Below are positions 40,096 to 48,293 of a stretch of 64,000 nt of DNA, one piece after another. A program made the position numbers and the translations under genes. Below the pieces are notes generated by a model. That model did not search any database. It was not told where the DNA came from and saw only the letters and a program-made list of their open reading frames with translations. Origin of the DNA: Sphingomonas sp. (GTDB lineage Bacteria; Pseudomonadota; Alphaproteobacteria; Sphingomonadales; Sphingomonadaceae); assembly GCF_004799495.1 (NCBI RefSeq), contig NZ_SSMY01000009.1, positions 1-64,000 of the forward strand. The letters run 5' to 3'. Position 1 is the stretch's first letter; each line of letters opens with the position of its first letter.

Positions 40096-40473
40096 TCAGC
40101 GCAGGCTGTCGATTTCGTCGGCCAGCCGGCTGTTGCGGCTGGTGTAGAGCGTCTCGATATCGGCGAGCCGGCGATCGAGGTCGCGGAACTTGGAGCGGAC
40201 TTCGCTCGTGGTGCGCGACGGGTTGGTGCGCACGCCCTGCCAGAACTTCGCGTCCTCCGGGCTCTCGTACAGGCCGAACGGCTTGCACGGGGCGATCCAG
40301 GCGGTGATGAAGTAGGCGGGGATGACCCAGCCCGAGGTGATCAGCGCCAGGATGACGGTGCCGACGCGGACGACGGTGACGTCGAAGCCGGTGTAATCGG
40401 CGATCCCCGCGCAGACCCCAAGGAACTTCTTGTTCTGCTTGTCGAGGTAGAATTTGGTGCGGCTGGCGGACAT
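40096..40473 (-). CDS. pspC: PspC domain envelope stress protein
   Basis: A 125-residue protein. The PspC domain covers about residues 5-65: KFYLDKQNKKFLGVCAGIAD, then a membrane helix (VVRVGTVILALITSGWVIPAYF). The C-terminal 50 residues are a coiled coil ending SRLADEIDSLR, the same signature as in the small proteins that follow. In enterobacteria PspC and PspB sense envelope stress and release PspA from PspF. It lies 1 bp after pspB. Confidence 0.93.
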   Translation of the reverse strand: MSASRTKFYLDKQNKKFLGVCAGIADYTGFDVTVVRVGTVILALITSGWVIPAYFITAWIAPCKPFGLYESPEDAKFWQGVRTNPSRTTSEVRSKFRDLDRRLADIETLYTSRNSRLADEIDSLR

Positions 40474-40474
40474 C

Positions 40475-40750
40475 TCAGTTCCTCCGGGTGGTGGGGTTGT
40501 ATTCGGCCGGGTCGGCGGCGAGCGGCATGCCCGACTTCCAGTCCGGGTGGTCGGCGGCGACGATGCGTTCGACCGTGGCGACGCGATCTTCGAGGCGGCG
40601 CGCGAGCGAGTAGAGCTCGTCGAGCAGTTTCTCGTCCTCGTTGGTGATCTTGGGCGCCTGCTTCCATTTGGTGACGTAGTGGAAGATCAGCCACGGGAGG
40701 CCGATGAACAGCATCCCGACGATCATGATGGGCAACAGAAACTCGTCCAT
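40475..40750 (-). CDS. pspB: Envelope stress response protein PspB
   Basis: A 91-residue protein: membrane helix at about residues 4-26 (LLPIMIVGMLFIGLPWLIFH) and a cytoplasmic coiled coil (LLDELYSLARRLEDRVATVE) with RIVAADHPDW. Length, topology and the place between pspA and pspC fit PspB, which acts with PspC to start the response. The R-x-x-T-V-E-R-I-V motif is the model for the paralogues downstream. Confidence 0.92.
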   Translation of the reverse strand: MDEFLLPIMIVGMLFIGLPWLIFHYVTKWKQAPKITNEDEKLLDELYSLARRLEDRVATVERIVAADHPDWKSGMPLAADPAEYNPTTRRN

Positions 40751-40753
40751 GGC

Positions 40754-41422
40754 TTACGCCCCCTTCTTCATGCGGGCCTTGAGCGCGGCGAGTTCGGCAT
40801 CTACCTTCTCGCTCGCTTTCAGCTCGGCCATTTCTTCCTCGAGCGTCTTGGGCTCGCTGCCCAGGCCGGCGGCTTCGGCGCGCCCCTCGGCCAGGTCGAC
40901 CTGACGCTCCATCACGTCGAAGCGCGAGAAGGCGTCTGCCGTGCGACCGGCCGAATAGACCTCGCGGATGCGGAAGCGGTTGTTTGCGCTTTCGAGCCGG
41001 GTCGAGATCGACGACTGGCGGTTGCGCGCCTCGTTGAGCTTCTTCTGCAGCTTGGCGATATCCTCTTCCGACGCGCGTAGCGCATCGTCGAGCACGGTGA
41101 TCTGCCCGGTCAGCTCGGCCGCCATGTCGGTCGCCTTCTGCCGTTCGATCAACGCCGCCTTGGCCAGGTCCTCGCGATCCTTCGACAGCGCCAGCTCGGC
41201 CTTCTCGGTCCAGCTTTCCTCGAGCTGGGTCAGCTTCGAGATATGGCGTCGCATCTCCTTCTGGTCGGCGATGGTCCGCGCGGCGGAGGCGCGAACCTCG
41301 ACCAGCGTTTCCTCCATCTCCAGGATGATCATGCGGATCATCTTCGCCGGGTCCTCCGCCTTGTCGAGCAAGTCGGTGAAGTTGGCGGCGATGATGTCGC
41401 GGGTTCGCGAAAAAATGCCCAT
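40754..41422 (-). CDS. pspA: Phage shock protein A
   Basis: A 222-residue PspA/IM30 protein, helical throughout, beginning MGIFSRTRDIIAANFTDLLD (amphipathic membrane-binding helix) with DPAKMIRMIILEMEETLVEV in the usual place. It binds stressed membranes and, in the resting state, holds the activator PspF. AGGAG precedes the ATG. It is the second gene of the operon, after a 48-residue peptide and two strong hairpins, and is divergent from pspF. Confidence 0.95.
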   Translation of the reverse strand: MGIFSRTRDIIAANFTDLLDKAEDPAKMIRMIILEMEETLVEVRASAARTIADQKEMRRHISKLTQLEESWTEKAELALSKDREDLAKAALIERQKATDMAAELTGQITVLDDALRASEEDIAKLQKKLNEARNRQSSISTRLESANNRFRIREVYSAGRTADAFSRFDVMERQVDLAEGRAEAAGLGSEPKTLEEEMAELKASEKVDAELAALKARMKKGA

Positions 41423-41464
41423 GTTGAAGTAACTCCTCGGAATTTACGCTTTACTGTGTTGGGA

Positions 41465-41533
41465 CCGCCGGGCGGGCAGCAAGGGGGAAACCCGCCCGGC
41501 GGTGGGCGCCCATCAAAGTATTACTTTGATGGG
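41465..41533 (-). promoter_or_regulatory. Two strong hairpins between the exported peptide gene and pspA
   Basis: On the minus strand, CCCATCAAAGTA and TACTTTGATGGG (41,509-41,533) form a perfect 12-bp stem around one base. Then CCGCCGGGCGGG and CCCGCCCGGCGG (41,465-41,502) form another 12-bp stem with a 14-base loop. Neither has a U-run, so they may protect or divide the mRNA rather than end it. Confidence 0.65.
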
Positions 41534-41546
41534 GACCCGGCGGCCG

Positions 41547-41693
41547 TCACGCCCGGGGGGCGGCGGCAACCTGATGCGTCTGGGCCTGGGCCAGACCGGG
41601 GCCGAGCGCCGCCATCATCAGCGACGAACCGCACACCAACGTGCTGACAACCACCACGACGGTGCGGCCCAGACCATTCGAAAACTTGTCCAT
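41547..41693 (-). CDS. 48-residue exported peptide, first gene of the psp operon
   Basis: A 48-residue protein with a signal peptide (basic start, TVVVVVSTLVCGSSLMMAAL, then G-L-A-Q-A before Q-T), leaving only about 12 residues if cleaved. GGGAG lies well placed before the ATG, and the sigma-54 promoter is about 60 bp upstream, so it is the first product of the psp mRNA. It could be a stress-signalling peptide, a small membrane protein, or a leader whose export is monitored. The cluster gives no proof of any of these. Confidence 0.6.
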   Translation of the reverse strand: MDKFSNGLGRTVVVVVSTLVCGSSLMMAALGPGLAQAQTHQVAAAPRA

Positions 41694-41748
41694 TGTCTTA
41701 CTCCCTAGAATTGCGTTGCGCCGTTTTCCTTGGCGTTGCCGGAGTGAT

Positions 41749-41765
41749 TGCAGCTAGCGTGCCAA
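41749..41765 (-). promoter_or_regulatory. Sigma-54 promoter of the psp operon
   Basis: The minus strand reads TTGGCACGCTAGCTGCA, matching the -24/-12 consensus (TTGGCAC, four or five bases, TTGCA) except for C in place of the first T of TTGC. It lies between pspF and the operon, the standard place for PspF-dependent control. Confidence 0.85.
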
Positions 41766-41776
41766 TTGCGAAAAAC

Positions 41777-41790
41777 GGCGGAAATCCGCC
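41777..41790. promoter_or_regulatory. Candidate PspF upstream activating site
   Basis: GGCGGAAATCCGCC is a 6-bp dyad about 12 bp behind the sigma-54 promoter and within the pspF leader. PspF usually binds upstream of its target promoter. The distance is shorter than the 80-110 bp usual in Escherichia coli, so this is tentative. Confidence 0.4.
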
Positions 41791-41871
41791 ATTTCTGGAG
41801 AAATCAAGTATAGAGGCTTGGCTTTTCGCTTGCCAACGGTTGGGAAAATACACCAAGTGTTGGGAATGGTA

Positions 41872-42888
41872 ATGGAGCGCACCACGCAGGTCATCGGCCA
41901 GTCCGGCCCGTTTCTCGATGCGCTCGAGCGCGCGAGCCGCGCCGCCGCGCTCGATCGTCCGGTGCTCGTGATCGGCGAGCGCGGCACGGGGAAGGAATTG
42001 GTCGCGGAGCGGCTCCACCGCCTCAGCCCGCGCTGGGACAATCCGCTGATCATCATGAATTGCGCGGCCTTGCCCGAGACGCTGATCGAGGCCGAGCTGT
42101 TCGGGCACGAAGCGGGGGCGTTCACCGGTGCGACGCGCGCGCGGCCGGGGCGGTTCGAGGAAGCCGATGGCGGCACGCTGTTCCTCGACGAGCTCGGCAC
42201 ATTGTCGATGGCGGCGCAGGAGCGGTTGTTGCGCGCGGTCGAATATGGCGAGGTCACGCGGATCGGCGCGTCGCACCCGGTTCGCGTCGATGTGCGCATC
42301 GTCGGGGCGACCAACGAGAATTTGCCGGAGAAGGTCGAAAAGAACCAGTTTCGCGCCGATCTGCTCGACCGGTTGAGTTTCGAGGTTGTGACGCTCCCGC
42401 CGCTACGCGCGCGGCCGGGCGACGTTGGTGTCCTGGCCGATCATTTCGGTCGTCGGATGGCGGCCGAAATGGAGCGCGACTGGGAAGGCTTCGCGCCCGA
42501 AGCGATCGACGCGCTGATCGATTATCAATGGCCGGGCAACGTCCGCGAGCTACGCAACGTCGTCGAACGCGCAGTCTATCGCTGGGAGCAGCCCGGGCCG
42601 ATCGCGCTGATCGAGTTCGACCCGTTCCAGTCGCCGCATCGCCCCGGCGTGGAGGAGGCGCCACGGCCCGCCGCGCCGGCGACCGCTCCCGCGCCGCCTT
42701 CGGTCGGCTCGGGCGAGGCCGAACCGGCCGATTTCAAATCGCGCGTCGCGCGGTTCGAACGCGACGTGCTCGCCAAGGCGCTCGCCGCGAACCGCTTCAA
42801 CCAGCGCCACACCGCCGACGCGCTGGGCTTAAGCTACGACCAGCTCCGCCACGCGCTTCGCCGGCACGACCTGCTGCCGGGCGGATGA
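41872..42888 (+). CDS. pspF: Psp operon transcriptional activator PspF
   Basis: A 338-residue sigma-54 activator without a receiver domain, as expected for PspF. Walker A GERGTGKE is at residues 35-42, GAFTGA at 82-87 (contact with sigma-54), Walker B GTLFLDE at about 101-107, and a Fis-type helix-turn-helix near the end ([20 protein letters not shown]). A Pro/Ala-rich linker sits before the DNA-binding part. The start at 41,872 is preferred to an upstream frame because the PspF N-terminus ([15 protein letters not shown]) begins there. Its activity is presumably held in check by PspA. Confidence 0.93.
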   Translation: MERTTQVIGQSGPFLDALERASRAAALDRPVLVIGERGTGKELVAERLHRLSPRWDNPLIIMNCAALPETLIEAELFGHEAGAFTGATRARPGRFEEADGGTLFLDELGTLSMAAQERLLRAVEYGEVTRIGASHPVRVDVRIVGATNENLPEKVEKNQFRADLLDRLSFEVVTLPPLRARPGDVGVLADHFGRRMAAEMERDWEGFAPEAIDALIDYQWPGNVRELRNVVERAVYRWEQPGPIALIEFDPFQSPHRPGVEEAPRPAAPATAPAPPSVGSGEAEPADFKSRVARFERDVLAKALAANRFNQRHTADALGLSYDQLRHALRRHDLLPGG

Positions 42889-42962
42889 CCGAAATGTCCA
42901 ATACCGCGGCGCGCGCCTGTCGCATTGAAACGCCTGTGTTTTAGCGTTGGCAGGGGGCGACG

Positions 42963-43451
42963 ATGATCGGTTTGGTGGCGTTGTTGGGATTGGCGATGGG
43001 CGGCATGGCCGCGGACGGCCCGGTCAAGAAATATGACGGCGGGTGGGACCTCTACAAGAATTCCGACAATTGCGCGTTGCTGCGCTCCTACGCCGGCGAC
43101 ACGACGTTTCGCGTGGCGTATTACCCGAAGGAGGACACCGCGCGCGTGTCGGTGATCGACGGCGCATTGCGCGGCGTCGTCGACGGCGGGGACTATCAGT
43201 TCCAGCTCTATTTCGTGAACGGCGACGCGGTCGACAAGGGATGGGGCACGATCAAGCTGAAGGGCATCAAGTTTCAGGACCTCGGCTCGGGCTACAAGTT
43301 CGCGGTCAGCGGCAAGACGTTCCTGGCCGACATGCGCAAGAACAAGCTGTTGGGCATCATGGACGGCGATAAGGTGGTCGAGAGCCTGAAGCTCGACACG
43401 CTATCGGATGCGCTCGTTGGGCTGGAGGCTTGCTCGCTCGGCGTGGGATAG
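42963..43451 (+). CDS. Exported protein, hypothetical
   Basis: A 162-residue protein with a short signal peptide (MIGLVALLGLAMGGMAADG) and a mature beta-rich domain (YQFQLYFVNGDAVDKGWG, GIKFQDLGSGYKFAVSGKTF). Two cysteines (in NCALL and EACSL) could form a disulfide. GGGG precedes the ATG. It is a single gene between pspF and sodB, closed by a strong terminator. I do not recognise the family. Confidence 0.7.
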   Translation: MIGLVALLGLAMGGMAADGPVKKYDGGWDLYKNSDNCALLRSYAGDTTFRVAYYPKEDTARVSVIDGALRGVVDGGDYQFQLYFVNGDAVDKGWGTIKLKGIKFQDLGSGYKFAVSGKTFLADMRKNKLLGIMDGDKVVESLKLDTLSDALVGLEACSLGVG

Positions 43452-43471
43452 TTTCGCGGGGTGAAGAAAGG

Positions 43472-43504
43472 GGCGTCGTCCGGTCGGCCGGGCGGCGCCT
43501 TTTT
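43472..43504 (+). terminator. Rho-independent terminator
   Basis: GGCGTCGTCCGG pairs (with two G-U pairs) with CCGGGCGGCGCC across TCGG, followed by five T's. It ends transcription of the exported protein gene ahead of sodB. Confidence 0.9.
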
Positions 43505-43608
43505 CGTGCCCAGCCGCGATGGAATCGCTTGCGCAACGAACGAGCCGGACCCATTTGACGGGCACCGCGTTTGCCTTTGCGAACCCTGACAATCCAAGGA
43601 GAAGCCCG

Positions 43609-44223
43609 ATGGCTTTCGAACTCCCCCCGCTGCCCTATGCCTATAACGCGCTGGAACCGACCATCAACGAAGAGACGATGAAGTTCCACCACGACAAGCA
43701 CCACGCGGCCTACACCGCCAAGCTCAACGAGGGCGTCGCGGCGGACCCGAAGCTGGAGGGTAAGTCGATCGAGGAGATCCTCGGCATGATCTCGTCGCTC
43801 CCGCCGCTCGTGCGCAACAATGGCGGCGGATATTGGAACCACGATTTCTTCTGGAAGATCATGGGCGACAAGGACAATCGCGGCGCACCCTCGGGGAAGC
43901 TGGCCGAAGCGATCGAGGCCTATGGCGGGCTCGACAAGCTCAAGGAGGACTTCAACACCAAGGGCGCCGGCCAGTTCGGCTCGGGCTGGGCCTGGGTGAT
44001 CACGGATTCGAGCGGCGCGCTGAAGGTCGCGTCGACCCCGAACCAGGACAACCCGCTGATGGACGATGCCAAGGACAAGGGCACGCCGATCCTGGGCAAC
44101 GACGTGTGGGAACATGCGTATTATTTGACCTACCGCAACGACCGGCCAGGGTATCTCAAGGCGTGGTGGGACGTCGTGAACTGGGACGAGGCCGGGCGGC
44201 GGTACGACGCGGCGGTTGGGTGA
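43609..44223 (+). CDS. sodB: Superoxide dismutase (Fe/Mn type)
   Basis: A 204-residue enzyme that converts superoxide to oxygen and hydrogen peroxide in the cytoplasm. Metal-ligand regions are visible: His27 in KFHHDKHH, the YWNHDFFW histidine, and DVWEHAYYLTYRNDRPGYL with Asp and His. QFGSGWAWV points to the Fe form, though metal use cannot be settled by eye. The start at 43,609 has AAGGAGA at good spacing and no signal peptide. A terminator follows. Confidence 0.95.
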   Translation: MAFELPPLPYAYNALEPTINEETMKFHHDKHHAAYTAKLNEGVAADPKLEGKSIEEILGMISSLPPLVRNNGGGYWNHDFFWKIMGDKDNRGAPSGKLAEAIEAYGGLDKLKEDFNTKGAGQFGSGWAWVITDSSGALKVASTPNQDNPLMDDAKDKGTPILGNDVWEHAYYLTYRNDRPGYLKAWWDVVNWDEAGRRYDAAVG

Positions 44224-44245
44224 TCGTCACGGTCGGATGAACGAA

Positions 44246-44277
44246 GGGGCCTCGGCGATTGCCGGGGCCTTTTTTTT
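44246..44277 (+). terminator. Rho-independent terminator after sodB
   Basis: GGCCTCGGC and GCCGGGGCC form a stem around GATT, followed by eight T's. One T-G pair is inside the stem. Confidence 0.95.
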
Positions 44278-44337
44278 GTTGGAATTCGCGTGACATGGTC
44301 GAAATCGAACTCGACTCAGAAACCTTGGGGTATGTCC

Positions 44338-44802
44338 ATGTCGACAAGGACGTTGCTGCCTTTAGTTTTGTTACTGATGGGCGCAGCGCCCGCCGACCAC
44401 CCTCGAGCCTATCTTTTGTCGATCGGGCAGATAGCGTTGCGCGATACGGAGAGCATCGAAGCCTTCTCCATTAAGACTTGGGGTGTCGAGTTCAACGCGG
44501 TGTGCCGAATTCCGGGTGGCTGGCGAATCAAGGCGGGGAACAGCGCGACCCCAGATGGCGAGATCGACGGAGAAGGAAGTCAGGGCGCTACGTGGTTCAA
44601 TCAGAGCAGCCCGAAAGAACTCAGGGCATTCCTGCTCGTGACACTCTACGCCCCGGTGCAGGCACAGGACATCGGCTCACCCAACAACGGTATCCCTGCC
44701 ACTTTCAAAGGAACTGCTACGATCAGCACCGATGACGGTGACGTAAAACGCGCGCTGACGTACAAAAACATAACGCTGACGCCTGCGCGCCGTTGTCCCT
44801 AG
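44338..44802 (+). CDS. Exported protein, hypothetical
   Basis: A 154-residue protein with a signal peptide (MSTRTLLPLVLLLMGAAPA). The mature part, about 135 residues, has a C-terminal tail with Cys near the end (ARRCP) and another cysteine in FNAVCRIPG, possibly a disulfide. Base composition is somewhat lower in GC than its neighbours, which may mean recent acquisition. GGGG lies before the ATG at 44,338; ATG 44,332 is a close alternative. The family is not recognised. Confidence 0.6.
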   Translation: MSTRTLLPLVLLLMGAAPADHPRAYLLSIGQIALRDTESIEAFSIKTWGVEFNAVCRIPGGWRIKAGNSATPDGEIDGEGSQGATWFNQSSPKELRAFLLVTLYAPVQAQDIGSPNNGIPATFKGTATISTDDGDVKRALTYKNITLTPARRCP

Positions 44803-44853
44803 AATCAGTGCCCTGCGCATCGCGCTAGTGTGAAGCTAGTGTGAAGTTAGCGC

Positions 44854-45564
44854 CTATTCCGGCGGCAGTTCCCGGATCGCGTCTTCCGCCGCGTCGTTGC
44901 TCTCGGCCATCAGTCCATGCTTCAGCATCATCGGCACGTTGGCGAACGCGAACAGCATCGTCAGCGGGATCGCGCCCCATAGCTTGAACCCCGCCCAGAA
45001 GGTGATCGGGTCGCCCGGATTGGGTGCCGTCGTGCGCCAAACCGCTTCGTTGAGCAACGCCATGCCGAGGAAGAAGATCACCCAGTTGCGCGTTACCTTG
45101 CGCCACCCCTCGGCGCTCAGCCCGGGATAGGCGGTGCCGAGCAATTGTTCGAGCAACGGCCGCCCGGTGAACAGCCCGAACGCGAGCGTGCCGGAGAATA
45201 GCAAATACACGAAGGTCGGCTTCATCTTGATGAAGCTCGGGTCGTGGAACCAGACCGTCAGCCCGCCGAACACGACGACCAGCACGCCCGAAATCCACAA
45301 CATGGGCGAAATCGACCCGAGCCGGAGCTGCGACACGACCATCGCGATCACCGTCGTCACCATGAACGCGGTCGTCGCCACCAGCACGCGGGCGATGACG
45401 ATCGCCTTCATCTGCTCCATGCCGTCGAGCCCGTGCGTGATGCCCGCGACCAGCCGCATCAGCGGCGCGTCGGGCGCGAAGAAGGTGATCGCGACGAACA
45501 CCAGCAGCGGGGCGTAATCGATCGCGAGGCGCAGGCCCGCGCTCTCGCGCTTGGGCGTCGTCAT
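44854..45564 (-). CDS. yciB: Septation protein A homologue (YciB family)
   Basis: A 236-residue inner-membrane protein with five or six membrane helices. It has the family's PTFVYLLFSGTLAFGLFTGR and EGWRKVTRNWVIFFLGMALL segments and an ending INxA-type NEAVWR. YciB is linked to cell-envelope synthesis and division. It overlaps the ftsY stop by 4 bp and so is last in an mtaB-ftsY-yciB operon, an order common in sphingomonads. Confidence 0.9.
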   Translation of the reverse strand: MTTPKRESAGLRLAIDYAPLLVFVAITFFAPDAPLMRLVAGITHGLDGMEQMKAIVIARVLVATTAFMVTTVIAMVVSQLRLGSISPMLWISGVLVVVFGGLTVWFHDPSFIKMKPTFVYLLFSGTLAFGLFTGRPLLEQLLGTAYPGLSAEGWRKVTRNWVIFFLGMALLNEAVWRTTAPNPGDPITFWAGFKLWGAIPLTMLFAFANVPMMLKHGLMAESNDAAEDAIRELPPE

Positions 45565-46496
45565 TTCAGCAACTCCTCGACGCCCGCGATGATGCGCGCG
45601 ACTTCGCGTGGGTCGAACGGGCGCAAATCGTCGATCTTCTCGCCGACGCCGATCGCGTGGATCGGCAGGCCGAATTGCTCAGCCGCGGCGACCAGCACGC
45701 CGCCGCGCGCGGTGCCGTCGAGCTTGGTCATCACGAGCCCGGTGACGCCCGCGGTTTCCTTGAACACTTCGATCTGGTTGAGCGCGTTCTGCCCGGTGGT
45801 CGCGTCGAGCACCAGGATCACGTCGTGCGGTGAGGCCGGGTTGATCCGCCCAAGCACGCGACGGATCTTGGCGAGCTCGTCCATCAATTCGCGCTTGTTC
45901 TGGAGGCGGCCGGCGGTGTCGACGATCAGCGCGTCGATCCCCTTGTCGGTGGCGCGCTTAACCGCTTCGAACACGATCCCCGCCGCATCGCCGCCCTCGG
46001 GTCCCTTGACCAGTTCGACGGGCACGCGGTCGGCCCAAGTCTGGAGCTGGCCGATCGCCGCGGCGCGGAACGTATCGCCCGCGGCGAGCAGCACGCCATA
46101 GTCCTGCTCGGTCAGCAAATGCGCGAGCTTGGCGATGGTAGTGGTCTTGCCCGACCCGTTGACGCCGATGACGAGGATAACCTGCGGCCGTGGGAACGCC
46201 TCGATCTCGAGCGGCTTGGCGACCTTCTCCAGCGTCTTCTCGATCTCCTCGGCGACGACCAGCCGGATGCCGAGCTCCTCCATGTCGCGTTCGAAGCTGC
46301 TGTCGGCGAGTCGCTGGCGGATGCGCGCGGCGGTCGCGGGGCCGAGATCGGACGCGATCAGCGCTTCCTCGATCTCGTCGAGCGTCGCCTCGTCGAGCCG
46401 CGCGGTGCCGAGGCCCGCGAGGTTACCGACCAGCCGGTCCGACGTGCGCTTGAAACCGCCGAGCAGGCGCTGATGCCAGGAGGGGGAAGAGGTCAT
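45561..46496 (-). CDS. ftsY: Signal recognition particle receptor FtsY
   Basis: A 311-residue SRP GTPase: N domain, then G1 GVNGSGKTT at residues 111-119, and further G motifs DTAGRLQNK and TKLDGTARGG. It lacks the long acidic A domain of Escherichia coli FtsY, as is usual in Alphaproteobacteria. It works with Ffh, encoded at 50,115, in membrane targeting of nascent proteins. It overlaps both neighbours by 4 bp. Confidence 0.95.
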   Translation of the reverse strand: MTSSPSWHQRLLGGFKRTSDRLVGNLAGLGTARLDEATLDEIEEALIASDLGPATAARIRQRLADSSFERDMEELGIRLVVAEEIEKTLEKVAKPLEIEAFPRPQVILVIGVNGSGKTTTIAKLAHLLTEQDYGVLLAAGDTFRAAAIGQLQTWADRVPVELVKGPEGGDAAGIVFEAVKRATDKGIDALIVDTAGRLQNKRELMDELAKIRRVLGRINPASPHDVILVLDATTGQNALNQIEVFKETAGVTGLVMTKLDGTARGGVLVAAAEQFGLPIHAIGVGEKIDDLRPFDPREVARIIAGVEELLK

Positions 46497-47716
46497 GCGG
46501 CGAGGCTCAAATGTTCGGGGGCGACGGTGACGGCGACGATGTCGCCGATGGGATGCGGGCGGTCCAGCCGGATATCGGCGAAATTGGCGGCATGACCTCG
46601 GTTGCCGGGTGCTTCGACGAGGACATGCTGTGTCGTACCCGCCAGGCTAGCCATCCATGCCGCCTTCCGCCGTGCCGCCGCCTCGCGCAACCGCGCGGCA
46701 CGCTCGCGGCGAAGCTCCGGCGCGACCTGCGGCATCCGCGCGGCGGGGGTGCCGGCGCGGGGCGAGTAGGGGAAGATGTGCGCGTGGACGATCGCACAAT
46801 CCTCGATCAGCGCGTGACTGTTGGCGGCCATCGCCTCGTCCTCGGTCGGGAAGCCCGCGATCAAATCGGCGCCGATCGCGATCTCGGGCCGCGCCGCCTT
46901 GAGCCGCTCAACCAGCCGCACCGCGTCGGCGCGCGTGTGGCGGCGCTTCATCCGCTTGAGGATCATGTCGTCGCCAGCCTGGAGGGACAGATGGAGGTGC
47001 GGCATCACGCGCGTTTCGCCCGTCAACAGCGCGAACAGACGGTCGTCGATCTCCGGCGCGTCGATCGACGACAGGCGCAGGCGGGGCAGGATGGTGCGCG
47101 CGAGGATGCGCTCGACCAGGCTGCCGAGCGTCGGTTGCCCGGGCAGGTCGGCGCCATAGCTGGTCAGGTCCACGCCGGTCAGCACGACCTCATTCTTGCC
47201 CGCCGCGACGACGCGCTCGATCGCCTCGATTACCGCGCCCGCCGGCGCCGAACGGCTCCGCCCGCGCCCGAACGGGATGGCGCAGAAGGTGCAGCGGTGG
47301 TCGCAGCCGTTCTGCACCTCGACGAACGCGCGCGACTGGTCGGCGGCGACCGCGAGATGCGGCGCGATCTCGGTGACGCGCGCCATGTCGCGGATGACGA
47401 GCGGCTCGGCGGACGCCCAGGCATCGGGCAACAACTTGTCGCTGTTGCCAATCACCCGGTCGACCTCGGGCATTGCGGCGAACCCCGCCGGGTCGATCTG
47501 CGCCGCGCACCCCGTCACCGCGAGCATCGCCCCCGGCCGCAACCGCCGTGCCCTGCGGATCGCGGCACGCGTTTGCTTGACGGCGGTGTTGGTGACGGCG
47601 CAGCTGTTGATCACGACGACGTCGCGGTCGCCGAGCAGGCTCCGGATCGTTTCGCTTTCGGCGATGTTGAGGCGGCACCCCAGGCTGATGACCTCGGGCT
47701 GCGAAAGGGATGACAT
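46493..47716 (-). CDS. mtaB: tRNA t6A37 methylthiotransferase MtaB
   Basis: A 407-residue radical-SAM methylthiotransferase. N-terminal cluster cysteines are at residues 14, 39 and 70; the radical-SAM CxxxCxxC is C138, C142, C145 (NGCDHRCTFCAIP). It turns t6A into ms2t6A at position 37 of tRNAs reading ANN codons. The start at 47,716 fits the family N-terminus (EVISLGCRLN). It shares the sequence CATG with the start of the divergent DUF924 gene. Confidence 0.93.
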   Translation of the reverse strand: MSSLSQPEVISLGCRLNIAESETIRSLLGDRDVVVINSCAVTNTAVKQTRAAIRRARRLRPGAMLAVTGCAAQIDPAGFAAMPEVDRVIGNSDKLLPDAWASAEPLVIRDMARVTEIAPHLAVAADQSRAFVEVQNGCDHRCTFCAIPFGRGRSRSAPAGAVIEAIERVVAAGKNEVVLTGVDLTSYGADLPGQPTLGSLVERILARTILPRLRLSSIDAPEIDDRLFALLTGETRVMPHLHLSLQAGDDMILKRMKRRHTRADAVRLVERLKAARPEIAIGADLIAGFPTEDEAMAANSHALIEDCAIVHAHIFPYSPRAGTPAARMPQVAPELRRERAARLREAAARRKAAWMASLAGTTQHVLVEAPGNRGHAANFADIRLDRPHPIGDIVAVTVAPEHLSLAA

Positions 47717-48293
47717 GGCGCGTGATCTAGAGGCGCAAGACGGCCAAGTCCACGAGAAGGCGCGCGCGGTGCTGCGCTTCTGGCTGGAAGAGACATCGAA
47801 CAAGCAGCGGTTCGCGAAGGACGCGGCATTCGATGCAGAGATCGCCGCGCGGTTCGGGGCATGGCGCGACGCGGTGCTCGCGAGCGGCGCTGAGGGCTGG
47901 ACCGACGACCCAGTCGACTTGCTCGGCGCGATCGTGCTGCTCGATCAATTCTCGCGCAATATCCACCGCGACACGCCGCGCGCGTTCGAAGGGGATGGGC
48001 TGGCGCTGAAGCTCGCCAAGACGATGGTGGAGAACGGTTGGGACAGGGGCCTGTCGGCGGTGGAGCGGCAGTTCGCCTACCTGCCGTTCGAACATTCCGA
48101 AACGCTGGACGATCAGCGCGAGAGCCTGCGGCTGTTCACCGATCTGGGCGATGCAGAGGCCCTGCGCTACGCCCGCGATCATAGCGTAGTCATCGAACGC
48201 TTCGGGCGCTTCCCGTCGCGCAATGCGGCGCTCGGGCGGCAATCGACGCCAGAGGAGGAAGCGTATCTCAGCCAGCCAGGCGCTGGCTGGTAA
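47715..48293 (+). CDS. DUF924 family protein
   Basis: A 192-residue helical protein with the DUF924 pattern: VLRFWLEETSNKQRFAKD, then VLLDQFSRNIHRDTPRAF, QFAYLPFEHSETLDDQRESL (in part) and HSVVIERFGRFPSRNAALGR. The fold is TPR-like; function unknown. AAAGGG precedes the ATG. Its start codon overlaps that of mtaB on the other strand, so both promoters must lie inside coding sequence. Its end overlaps the GGDEF-EAL gene by 26 bp. Confidence 0.9.
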   Translation: MARDLEAQDGQVHEKARAVLRFWLEETSNKQRFAKDAAFDAEIAARFGAWRDAVLASGAEGWTDDPVDLLGAIVLLDQFSRNIHRDTPRAFEGDGLALKLAKTMVENGWDRGLSAVERQFAYLPFEHSETLDDQRESLRLFTDLGDAEALRYARDHSVVIERFGRFPSRNAALGRQSTPEEEAYLSQPGAGW

